A program made the translations under genes and the position numbers. The notes beneath the pieces are model-generated. The model made no database searches. It was not told where the DNA came from and saw only the letters and a list, made by a program, of their open reading frames with translations. Positions 1 through 7,597 of a stretch of 57,501 bases of DNA are shown here, in pieces. Source of the DNA: Emcibacteraceae bacterium (lineage in GTDB: Bacteria > Pseudomonadota > Alphaproteobacteria > Sphingomonadales > Emcibacteraceae); NCBI GenBank assembly GCA_028281625.1, contig JANQJN010000006.1, positions 1 through 57,501 of the forward strand, in the 5' to 3' direction. The first letter of the stretch is position 1; the number at the start of each line of letters is the position of its first letter.

Positions 1-786
1 GCAATTGAAATAAATCCGGAACTTTCGCAGGCCTGGGCCGTAAAGAGTTTGGTATATTTAAGTCTCTTTGATTTTGAAGCATCTGAGCAGGCCATTTTAC
101 GTGCAACCGCGTTAAACGAAAATAATGCCACTGCCTGGTTGTGGCAGGGACTTCATTTCGCCGCTGTCGGCAATCAGGATAAAGCAATAGAAGCCATCGA
201 AATTGCGCTTGATCTGGCACCAGCCGTTCCGATCAATCATAGTGCCCGCGGTATGTTCTACCATGCAAAAGGCGACGCACAAAGTGCGATCCCCTCCATG
301 GATCACGCGATTGATGAACTGGGGTTCGAAGCAGGACGGATTGACAGAGCGTTAATTGCTGCGTGGAATGATAATCTAGACCTCGCGCGGGAACATATGC
401 TTCGTTTTTACAGAAGCTACAACCAGCTCACTGAAGAGGAGCTGGAAACAGCGATATCCATTTACATCGAAGTCAACGAAGATAAGTCAAACGTTGCTGC
501 CGCAAGAGAACAACTGCAACAAGACCATGCTGCCGGCAGGGATACTTCGTTTGGACTCTATATGATCGGGGATGGTGAAATATTTGTAGAAGATTATAAT
601 ACCACCTTTGCAAATAAGGGTTTTCTAATCTCTCGAATATATAACCCAATCGCACGTCCAATGTTCCAAAATCAGATTTTTAGAGATTATTTGATTGAAA
701 TAGGACTGCTGGATTATTGGAAAAACCACGAATTTCCATACTTTTGCCGAGCGCTTGATGAGAATGATTTTCAGTGCGATCCATAA
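1..786 (+). CDS. TPR-repeat protein, C-terminal part (5' end outside window)
   Basis: The reading frame is open from base 1 (A-I-E-I-N-P-E-L...), so the start lies outside the window. The visible part is built of TPR helices with the usual A-hydrophobic-N-P turns (AIEINPEL, ATALNENN, ALDLAPAV). It ends in a segment shared with the next gene: both have IGLLDYW, then FP, a Cys, and a final DFxCxP. It is therefore the tail of a paralogue of the neighbour, which has an N-terminal DNA-binding domain and a membrane helix, and this gene probably had the same layout. A protein-interaction or sensory role is inferred. The substrate or signal is unknown. Only 66 bases separate it from the next gene. 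Confidence 0.8.
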   Translation, partial: AIEINPELSQAWAVKSLVYLSLFDFEASEQAILRATALNENNATAWLWQGLHFAAVGNQDKAIEAIEIALDLAPAVPINHSARGMFYHAKGDAQSAIPSMDHAIDELGFEAGRIDRALIAAWNDNLDLAREHMLRFYRSYNQLTEEELETAISIYIEVNEDKSNVAAAREQLQQDHAAGRDTSFGLYMIGDGEIFVEDYNTTFANKGFLISRIYNPIARPMFQNQIFRDYLIEIGLLDYWKNHEFPYFCRALDENDFQCDP

Positions 787-822
787 TTTTATCAGCAACT
801 AGACGCAACCAAAGTGATCACA

Positions 823-851
823 TATAATACCCTTTAAAGAGCAAAGGGTAT
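823..851 (+). promoter_or_regulatory. TATAAT box and perfect 9-bp inverted repeat over the ribosome site
   Basis: A perfect -10 hexamer TATAAT lies at 823-828, with a weak -35 (TAGACG) at 800-805. Overlapping its end, ATACCCTTT (827-835) and AAAGGGTAT (843-851) are perfect inverted repeats around a 7-base loop. The right arm contains the AAGGG ribosome site of the gene starting at 853. If transcription starts near 835 the left arm is mostly not transcribed, so an operator bound by a protein is more likely than an RNA hairpin. Autoregulation by the encoded winged-helix protein is a guess. Confidence 0.5.
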
Positions 852-852
852 C

Positions 853-2781
853 ATGTTGCTTAAATTCGATAATATAGAAATCGACGATACGAAGTTCGAA
901 CTTCGCCGGGACGGTGAAATTCAGCACGTGGAACCGCTGGTGTTCGATCTTATCCTGTTTTTAGCAAAAAACCCTGATCGTATTATTAGCAAAGATGAAA
1001 TCATAGAAGAACTTTGGGGTGGCCGCATTGTCGCCGATGCTACCATATCCAGCTGCATAAAATCTGCCCGTAAGGCGCTAGGCGACAGCGGTGAGCACCA
1101 AAAGTATATTAAAACCATTCGGGGACGAGGCCTTCAATTTATAGCGGCTGCGAGATCGACAAGACCTAACTCTTCTTACAGATCTGACGTTAAAGGCACT
1201 GATACCAAAAATGAACCTTCAAACCATGGCATGATGATAAAACTTGGTTCCATTGCAGCCTTGCTTTTGATAATCGCGGTTCTGTTTTTAAACCAGGATA
1301 AGAAAGTTGTACCAAATATACCTCAGCCCAAACAGACAGACCTGGCCCGAACAATCGCAGTCATGCCATTTGTGGATCTTAGCGCTGAAGGCAATCAGCA
1401 ATATTTCGGTTTCGGCATATCTGAGGAAATATTAAACGTTCTGACCGCAGTTGATGGTCTTGACGTAACGTCTCGCACAACTGCTTTTTCGCTACAAAAC
1501 GAAAATTTGTCAGTACCCGAGATCGCGAACCGATTAAGTGTTAATTATATTGTGGAGGGCTCAGTTAGAAGCGCTGGTAATCGCATTCGTGTCACAGCGC
1601 AGCTTATTGATGCTGTAAACGATGTGCACCTCTGGACGGCAAACTATGACCGTGAACTGACTGATATCTTTGCCGTACAGGACGAAATCAGCATTGCGAT
1701 TACGGATGCGCTCAGGGTCGAACTAATCGGAAATGTATTAGGTGAAGATGATCCAACAAACAATATGGATGCTTACGCGCTTTATCTACAGGGTCATCAA
1801 TATTTTTTAAATCGCGGCACTGGTGATTTACCTACAAGCATAGCGAACCTTAAAACGGCTGCGCTTTTGCTTGAAGAAGCCGTAGCGCTTGATCCCAATT
1901 ACGCTGAGGCCTGGGCAGATCTTGCCATGGTTTATGTGGTATTACCTGTCTATTTTACCGATGAATTTTCCTACGAAGAAACCGTTATACGCGCCACTGA
2001 GGCAGCTGATAAAGCCATCGCGCTTAAACCTGATCTTGGCCAGGGCTGGGCCATAAGGGGATTTATTTATTCCAACAGCTTTAACTTTATTGCAGCCGAA
2101 GACGCGCTAACACGGGCGACAACACTAAATCCAAACAATGAAACAAGCTGGCTATGGCTAAACCTCCATTATTCAGCGGTTGGACTACATAACAAAGCCC
2201 AAATGGCTGTTGAGAGAGCTCTGGATATTGAACCTTCGTCAGCCATTGTACATAACGTTCTTGGGACTGTTATGCAGGCAAGTGGGAATAGACACCGTGC
2301 TTTGGAATTGCAGGCAAAAGCGGTTGATGAAATGGGCTTTCGATTAGGGCATATAGATAAAGCGCTACTCGCAATTGAAAATGGCGCTTCCGAAGAAGCG
2401 AAAACTGAGATTTTGAAGTTTTTTGAACGAAGTGATCAGGACACCAAGGACCGATTGGTCCTCTATATTGAAGCTTATTTTGACGAAACCAAGCGGGATG
2501 ATGCTTTAAATGCTCTACAAGCAGAAACTGGAGAAGCATCTTTCTTTGGGGCGATATTGCTTCAGAACGGCAATAAAATGTCGGACTATTTTGACGCAAC
2601 TACTGTCAATAAGGTGTTCAACTTCCGCCGTATTTATTATGAAAATGCAAGGCCGCTTTTTAAGCAGGCTGAATTTAAGCAATATGTCATTGAAATTGGA
2701 CTTCTGGACTATTGGAATGAGTATCAGTTCCCGGAATATTGTGTACCACTAAATGACATTGATTTTGAGTGCTATCCTTAA
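853..2781 (+). CDS. Membrane-anchored winged-helix regulator with TolB-like and TPR domains
   Basis: 642 residues in a CadC-like layout. Residues about 5-98 form an OmpR/PhoB-type winged helix (ISKDEIIEELWGG, then a recognition helix and TIRGRGLQF). A single membrane helix lies near 128-147. Next comes a TolB/FlgO-like domain (IAVMPFVDLS, then YFGFGISEEILNVL, IVEGSVR and LWTANYDREL) and then several TPR repeats to the C-terminus. Such proteins bind DNA from the membrane and sense through the extracytoplasmic part. The signal and target genes are unknown. The last part matches the preceding gene closely, so the pair looks like a tandem duplication. The AAGGG ribosome site sits within an inverted repeat. 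The 3' end overlaps the convergent M20 gene by 4 bases. Confidence 0.85.
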   Translation: MLLKFDNIEIDDTKFELRRDGEIQHVEPLVFDLILFLAKNPDRIISKDEIIEELWGGRIVADATISSCIKSARKALGDSGEHQKYIKTIRGRGLQFIAAARSTRPNSSYRSDVKGTDTKNEPSNHGMMIKLGSIAALLLIIAVLFLNQDKKVVPNIPQPKQTDLARTIAVMPFVDLSAEGNQQYFGFGISEEILNVLTAVDGLDVTSRTTAFSLQNENLSVPEIANRLSVNYIVEGSVRSAGNRIRVTAQLIDAVNDVHLWTANYDRELTDIFAVQDEISIAITDALRVELIGNVLGEDDPTNNMDAYALYLQGHQYFLNRGTGDLPTSIANLKTAALLLEEAVALDPNYAEAWADLAMVYVVLPVYFTDEFSYEETVIRATEAADKAIALKPDLGQGWAIRGFIYSNSFNFIAAEDALTRATTLNPNNETSWLWLNLHYSAVGLHNKAQMAVERALDIEPSSAIVHNVLGTVMQASGNRHRALELQAKAVDEMGFRLGHIDKALLAIENGASEEAKTEILKFFERSDQDTKDRLVLYIEAYFDETKRDDALNALQAETGEASFFGAILLQNGNKMSDYFDATTVNKVFNFRRIYYENARPLFKQAEFKQYVIEIGLLDYWNEYQFPEYCVPLNDIDFECYP

Positions 2782-4004
2782 AGCTCTCTCACATCAAGTC
2801 TTCTGACCACCTCAAACAAAACTTCAGCACCTGAATTTAACTGTTTTGAAGAGGTGTACTCCTTAGGGTTATGGCTTATACCACCTTTGGAAGGAACAAA
2901 TATCATCGCAGCCGGGCAAATCCGTGCCATCATTTGCGCATCGTGTCCGGCACCACTGTTCATGCGCTTAAAAAAGGTCACTTTTTCTTGCGCTACTTCG
3001 GCGATCACATCGGCCACCCTGTGGTCAAACAGCACCGGCTCAAATCGTACCAGTTGTTCCGTGGTAATTTTCACATTTTCTTCATCACGTATGTAATCAA
3101 TAACTTCGGAAAGTAATAATTCTGCGGTTTTCAGTTTCTCCTCATCAATATTGCGAAGATCCACAGTCATGGAGACTTCACCTGGCACCACATTTACAAG
3201 GTTTGGTTTTGGCGAAATTTCGCCAACTGTGCCGACCTGCCCTTCACCAAGTGCTTGGGTAATTTCCCGGACAGCTACCGTCAGCCGCGCCGCCGCTACC
3301 CCGGCGTCTTTTCGCAAACTCATGGGTGTGGTACCGGCGTGGTTGGACTGACCTTCAATATTAACCCTTGTCCAGGAAATCCCCTGAACCCCTTCGACAA
3401 CACCGAGGAAAATATTCTCATTTTCTAGAACAGGCCCCTGCTCTATATGAAGCTCCAGAAAGGCATGGGGCACCACAGATCCGCAGTCCATAGTACCAAG
3501 GTAATTGGTACTGATGAGCGCTTCGATTAGGCTTACGCCATCCGTGTCCTTTATGTCGTGAGCCTCATCAATGCTCATCCCGCCAGCATAAACAAGGGAG
3601 CCAAGCATATCCGGCTGAAAGCGCACCCCTTCTTCATTGGTGAATATCGCAACGCACAGATCATGTTTGGGTGTTTCACTCGCCTCAGCATATGCCGCAA
3701 GCACTTCCAGCGCACTGATCACACCATAGCAGCCATCCAGATGACCGCCGTTGCCCACCGTATCGATGTGGGAGCCCATCATCACCGGCGATCCTGTTTG
3801 TTCGCCACGCAGGAAACCAAAAATATTGCCGATTTTATCGATCTCGACCTCAAGTCCCGTTTCCTTCATCCAGGAAATCAGCAAATCGCGACCGGCAACA
3901 TCATCTTCGGTCAACGCAATACGGCACGAGCCACCATCGGAGGTTTTTCCAATTTCAGCGAGCACCGCAAGGCGTTCATGTATTCTGGCTGTGTTTATTC
4001 TCAC
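2778..4004 (-). CDS. M20-family N-carbamoyl-L-amino-acid hydrolase / allantoate-type amidohydrolase
   Basis: 408 residues with a GTG start. Zinc ligands of the M20 HyuC/AllC branch are visible: GSHIDTV, LDGCYGV, TNEEGVRF, HIEQGP and, near the end, GAGHDAQ. These enzymes hydrolyse N-carbamoyl amino acids, beta-ureidopropionate or allantoate in the cytoplasm, releasing CO2 and ammonia; the exact substrate cannot be read here. It lies only 4 bases after the CysK-glutaredoxin gene on the same strand, and its ribosome site lies in the end of that gene, so translation is probably coupled. That context makes a sulfur amino acid derivative such as N-carbamoyl-cysteine conceivable, as in the thiazoline-carboxylate route of Pseudomonas. 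This is inference only. Confidence 0.85.
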   Translation of the reverse strand: MRINTARIHERLAVLAEIGKTSDGGSCRIALTEDDVAGRDLLISWMKETGLEVEIDKIGNIFGFLRGEQTGSPVMMGSHIDTVGNGGHLDGCYGVISALEVLAAYAEASETPKHDLCVAIFTNEEGVRFQPDMLGSLVYAGGMSIDEAHDIKDTDGVSLIEALISTNYLGTMDCGSVVPHAFLELHIEQGPVLENENIFLGVVEGVQGISWTRVNIEGQSNHAGTTPMSLRKDAGVAAARLTVAVREITQALGEGQVGTVGEISPKPNLVNVVPGEVSMTVDLRNIDEEKLKTAELLLSEVIDYIRDEENVKITTEQLVRFEPVLFDHRVADVIAEVAQEKVTFFKRMNSGAGHDAQMMARICPAAMIFVPSKGGISHNPKEYTSSKQLNSGAEVLFEVVRRLDVREL

Positions 4005-4008
4005 TTAA

Positions 4009-5499
4009 CTACCTCGGATGCAGCCACCCCGGAAGGAAGCTATAAGGATCTTTGTTTGCTTTATCATCGTAGGCAATATTCAGTTCCGCAAGTCTTTTTT
4101 GTAAACTACCGTCCTTGCAATCATCAAATATATCAGTGCAGCCACCAACAAATTCACCGCCAATAAAAATCTGCGGGAAAGTATCCCAGGTGGTTTTGTT
4201 GCGCAATGCCGCACGAATTTTGCCACCGCGATTGTTTGCCTGATACTCAACTGCATCAATATCAACCGACTTATATTCAATGCCGTAAGCCGCACACATT
4301 TTCTTTACCGACCAGCAGAATTCGCACCACTCAAGGGCAAACATAACAACTGGATTGTTTTTGTCGCTGACCATCGTCGCCACTTCCTGAACCGCATGTT
4401 CATCAAGAATTTCTTCCTTCTTCTCTTCAACAGCGGGTGGGGGTGGAGCACTTACATCAAAGCGGTAATTTGGTGTTGATCTCGAAATTTCCTTTTCCTC
4501 ATCAGTCATTTCCGAGACCACCCACTCAAACAAAGGTGTGCTTAAATACCGTTCTCCGGTATCTGGAAGCATCGCAAGGATGTTGGAACCATCCGGTGCG
4601 GTTTTGGCTACTTCTAGCGCGGCGGCTAGCGTGGCACCGGCGGTCACACCAACAAATACGCCTTCTTTTTGCGCCAGATTTTTTGAACATTCCAGCGCAA
4701 AATTACCATCCACAGGGATCACGTCATCAATGGTGCCATTGTGTACCGCCTGCTCAGTAAGGCGCGGAATAAAATCTGGTGACCAGCCTTGCATTAGATG
4801 CGGTCTAAAATTAGGGTGGCTTTCTTTGTTTGTTCCGTCTGCATTTCTGGCTTGTGGAATACCACTGCCCAAAAGCTGAGCATTGTCCGGTTCGGCAACG
4901 ATAATCTTCGTATTTGGACTTTCTTTCTTAAGAACCCGGGAAACACCATTGACCGTGCCGCCAGAACCAAAGCCCGTGACCCAGTAATCAAGACCTATTT
5001 CCGAAAAATCATCAAGAATTTCAACTGCAGTAGTTTTTTCATGGATTTCCGCGTTGGCTGGATTTTCAAACTGCTTGGACTGCCACCAGCCGTGTTTGGC
5101 GGCGAGTTCGTCCGCTTTTGCGACCATGCCTGATCCTTTAAGGGACGCTGGGGTCAACACAACTTTAGCACCAAGAAAACGCATCAGCTTTCGGCGCTCG
5201 ACACTAAAGCTTTCTGCCATGGTAATTACCAGGGGATAGCCGCGCTGCGCACATACCATGGCAAGCGCGATTCCCGTATTGCCACTGGTGGCTTCGACAA
5301 TTGTTTGGCCGGGCCTAAGCTCACCCCGCTTTTCGGCGTCCGTAATAACACCAAGTGCCAGACGGTCCTTTACGGATCCAAGTGGATTAAAATATTCCAG
5401 TTTTCCGTATATATTGACATTGTTTGGAGCGATATTACTCAATTTGACTACTGGCGTATTGCCAATAGTTTCAACGATATTATTGTAAATTTTACCCAT
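4009..5499 (-). CDS. Cysteine synthase fused to a C-terminal glutaredoxin domain
   Basis: 496 residues. Residues 1 to about 320 are a fold-type II PLP enzyme of the cysteine synthase/cystathionine beta-synthase family. The PLP lysine is in NPLGSVKDR (Lys44), and the substrate loop TSGNTG is at 71-76, followed by GSGGTVNG. A proline- and glutamate-rich linker (around 345-370) leads to a glutaredoxin domain with active site CEFC at 392-395 and the cis-proline/GSH region TFPQIFIGGEFVGGCTD. Plain CysK ends before the linker, so this is a true fusion in one frame. The strong ribosome site GAGGAAA supports the start. It probably makes cysteine or a related thiol and couples this to glutathione-dependent reduction. 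The second half of the pair of activities is inferred. Confidence 0.9.
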   Translation of the reverse strand: MGKIYNNIVETIGNTPVVKLSNIAPNNVNIYGKLEYFNPLGSVKDRLALGVITDAEKRGELRPGQTIVEATSGNTGIALAMVCAQRGYPLVITMAESFSVERRKLMRFLGAKVVLTPASLKGSGMVAKADELAAKHGWWQSKQFENPANAEIHEKTTAVEILDDFSEIGLDYWVTGFGSGGTVNGVSRVLKKESPNTKIIVAEPDNAQLLGSGIPQARNADGTNKESHPNFRPHLMQGWSPDFIPRLTEQAVHNGTIDDVIPVDGNFALECSKNLAQKEGVFVGVTAGATLAAALEVAKTAPDGSNILAMLPDTGERYLSTPLFEWVVSEMTDEEKEISRSTPNYRFDVSAPPPPAVEEKKEEILDEHAVQEVATMVSDKNNPVVMFALEWCEFCWSVKKMCAAYGIEYKSVDIDAVEYQANNRGGKIRAALRNKTTWDTFPQIFIGGEFVGGCTDIFDDCKDGSLQKRLAELNIAYDDKANKDPYSFLPGWLHPR

Positions 5500-5513
5500 A
5501 ATTATTTCCTCTA

Positions 5514-5873
5514 CTAGGCCAGAACTTTTGCACCGCTTTCAAGAAAGGCCATCGCTTTTGTCGCGCCACCAAATTCGGCATTTTCAATTAAATTATCCTC
5601 AGTGATTCCCCTCACTTTTGCACCAACCGGGCAAAGCCAAAGCGTGCCACCATCACCAACAAACTGATTAATAAGATCAGAAAGTGGCTCCGTGCCGTCA
5701 ACCGCAAGGCCCTCCGCACCTCCCTTTGTGCAGAAGTCAGACGCGTTCGTCGCTAATAGTACCACAGTTTCGCATCTTTTTGCGGCTGTTGTAGCAAATA
5801 AAAAGGAAACTGTTGCCCCTTCCAGGTTTTCAACGCCGTCCCGACAGTGGATCAAGTATTTTGGTGTTGTCAT
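5514..5873 (-). CDS. DsrE-family sulfur-relay-like protein
   Basis: About 119 residues from the ATG at 5873; in-frame starts at 5906 and 5933 would add 11 or 20 residues without better ribosome sites. The protein has the small alpha/beta DsrE/DsrF-like pattern: a first strand (KYLIHCRDG), a helix after EGATVSFLFA, a strand ETVVLLAT and, near the end, the motif LWLCPVGAKVRG. The Cys there corresponds to the persulfide-carrying Cys of many DsrE members. It is the first gene of a minus-strand run, 14 bases before the CysK-glutaredoxin fusion, which fits a role in sulfur transfer or thiol metabolism. No partner DsrF/DsrH is present. Confidence 0.75.
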   Translation of the reverse strand: MTTPKYLIHCRDGVENLEGATVSFLFATTAAKRCETVVLLATNASDFCTKGGAEGLAVDGTEPLSDLINQFVGDGGTLWLCPVGAKVRGITEDNLIENAEFGGATKAMAFLESGAKVLA

Positions 5874-6032
5874 TGCCTTTATCCGTTTTAAAGTGTGGTC
5901 TTTCATCATTTTCGATGCTCTCAATCTACCCATATGAAGATGTGGATGCTTGAGCGGCGCATGAAATTATCGTGGGGATATGCTGGAGATTGTTGAAATA
6001 TTTGCTTTTTTTTATGAGTAAAACGATATTCA

Positions 6033-6061
6033 TTGTACTGAAAACCCAAACTGGCTATAAA
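6033..6061 (+). promoter_or_regulatory. Candidate sigma-70 promoter of the DUF2946 gene
   Basis: TTGTAC (6033-6038) and TATAAA (6056-6061) are separated by 17 bases. Transcription would start near 6068, only a few bases before the ATG at 6072, so the message would be almost leaderless. The match is moderate and unsupported by anything else. Confidence 0.35.
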
Positions 6062-6071
6062 TCGAAACGAG

Positions 6072-6491
6072 ATGATAAAACGACTAAAAAATAATCGGTT
6101 TTATGTCCAACTCTTGTTGGTGACGGCTGTATTTTTAAATGCCGCAGCACCGCTTTCCGCAGTTGCGGATCAGCTATTTCCATCTGAAGAAGCATCGCTT
6201 GAAAGCTTGTTGGGTTCGAAAATTATAATTTGTACGCCCACCGGATTTAAATACATTAGCTACGATGACTTTCACAACAATTCGGGTCATGGTTTACCTG
6301 ATGACCAATCTCATTGCGCGCTGTGTCAGATCAGTACAGATGACAATCCTCTCTTCCAGTTCACAGCAAAAGCAATATATGAAATTGAAATCGTAATTGC
6401 TGCGGCTAAATTTAACGTTCTGCAAAACGTTCAGAAATTAAAGTCGCGATTTGCTTTACCCGTCCTTCGGGCCCCTCCTTTTTTACTTTAG
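6072..6491 (+). CDS. DUF2946-like exported protein, probably copper-linked
   Basis: 139 residues. An N-terminal hydrophobic segment (LLLVTAVFLNAAAPLSAVA) looks like a signal peptide or anchor. The rest carries features I associate with DUF2946: IIICTPTG, then HCALC with nearby histidines (DDQSHCALC), and a C-terminal RAPPFLL. Genes of this family often sit next to copper transport or copper-responsive outer-membrane genes, and the Cys/His motif suggests metal binding. The next gene encodes a Met- and His-rich barrel 96 bases downstream, which supports a copper link. No enzymatic role is evident. Confidence 0.65.
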   Translation: MIKRLKNNRFYVQLLLVTAVFLNAAAPLSAVADQLFPSEEASLESLLGSKIIICTPTGFKYISYDDFHNNSGHGLPDDQSHCALCQISTDDNPLFQFTAKAIYEIEIVIAAAKFNVLQNVQKLKSRFALPVLRAPPFLL

Positions 6492-6587
6492 TTATCAATC
6501 AAGAATGCGGACTTTTTCGCGTCGGTTCGTTCACTGGCGCAAAGACGTTCGTGCACAAAAATTATTAAAGTAAAAGAAATAAACATT

Positions 6588-7535
6588 ATGAAAAAAGAAA
6601 TTACACTTTTCGCAATGTGCGCCATGTCGGCTGCACAAACAACTTTCGCCGGCTCCTTGCCAACTGACCATGCACCGATCGGTGTTATGGGGGACCATAA
6701 TCATCTGACCGGTGAATGGATGGTCGCGTACCGATACATGAATATGAGCATGGAGAATTCATTGCTTGATAGCGGTGATATTCTTAATGGGGCTATGATG
6801 GCGCCGAAGAAAATGAAGAAAGAAATGCATATGGCCGGATTGATGTATGGCGTTACCGATACCTTAACAGTTGTAGGATCAGTACCATTGGTCAAAACCA
6901 AAATGACTATGGAACGCGCCATGGTAGCAGATTTCATGACCGAGGCGGACGGGATTGGTGACGTTAAGATTGGCGGCCTTTACAGTCTGATAAAAAATGA
7001 CACAACCAATATACTGCTCAACCTAGCTCTCAGCATCCCAACCGGCAGTATCAACCAGCGTGATGACACCCCAATGATGGCAGCTCAGCTGCTTTCACCC
7101 AATATGCAACCGGGCTCAGGCACCTGGGATGTTATTGCGAAGCTCACCTATACTGACCGCGTGGATAGCTTGGCATGGGGATTACAGGCCGGCACTGTTT
7201 TGCGTACCGGCACCAATGATAATGGATACAAGCAGGGAGATCGCGGCCTAGTCAGTGGCTGGGTAGCTTATAACCTAGCTGATTTCGTGAGTGTCTCCGC
7301 ACGTCTTGAAGGGCAAAAATGGGGCGACACAACTCTGAATGGCACCAGTGCAATGAACCTTTTTGGTGGGGAGCGAGTGGACTTATTGGGTGGTGTTAAC
7401 TTTATCATTCCCGAAGGGGCCCTAAAAGGAAACCGGTTTGCAATCGAATTTGGCAAACCTATTCATCAGGACACAACAGGCAATCAGATGGAAAACGATT
7501 ACCGCCTTCATGCGGGGTGGCAGCTCGCATTCTAA
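6588..7535 (+). CDS. Outer-membrane beta-barrel protein with Met/His-rich N-terminal region
   Basis: 315 residues with a signal peptide ending near TTFAGS. The body alternates amphipathic strands with Gly/Asn/Asp turns and ends in an aromatic residue (GWQLAF), typical of an outer-membrane barrel; the overall pattern recalls the phenol MetA-pathway transporter-like family. The first 120 mature residues are very rich in methionine with some histidine (MGDHNH, YRYMNMSMEN, MMAPKKMKKEMHMAG, TKMTMERAM), a composition common in copper-handling proteins. With DUF2946 upstream I infer copper sensing, binding or export at the outer membrane. The ribosome site is weak. A bidirectional terminator follows. 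Confidence 0.65.
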   Translation: MKKEITLFAMCAMSAAQTTFAGSLPTDHAPIGVMGDHNHLTGEWMVAYRYMNMSMENSLLDSGDILNGAMMAPKKMKKEMHMAGLMYGVTDTLTVVGSVPLVKTKMTMERAMVADFMTEADGIGDVKIGGLYSLIKNDTTNILLNLALSIPTGSINQRDDTPMMAAQLLSPNMQPGSGTWDVIAKLTYTDRVDSLAWGLQAGTVLRTGTNDNGYKQGDRGLVSGWVAYNLADFVSVSARLEGQKWGDTTLNGTSAMNLFGGERVDLLGGVNFIIPEGALKGNRFAIEFGKPIHQDTTGNQMENDYRLHAGWQLAF

Positions 7536-7549
7536 AAATCACTTAAAAC

Positions 7550-7587
7550 AGCAGCGCCCGGGAACAGTAATCCTGGGCGTTGCTTTT
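7550..7587 (+). terminator. Bidirectional intrinsic terminator
   Basis: AGCAGCGCCC (7550-7559) pairs with GGGCGTTGCT (7575-7584) with one G-T pair, extended inward by GG/CC, and is followed by TTTT. On the other strand the hairpin is also followed by TTTT, so it can serve both the barrel gene and the convergent antiporter gene ending at 7598. Confidence 0.8.
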
Positions 7588-7597
7588 CTTGTCGGGA

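Noticed and set aside
3558..4166. A 202-residue plus-strand frame
   Set aside because: It spans the end of the M20 gene and the glutaredoxin fusion on the other strand, both strongly supported by motifs.
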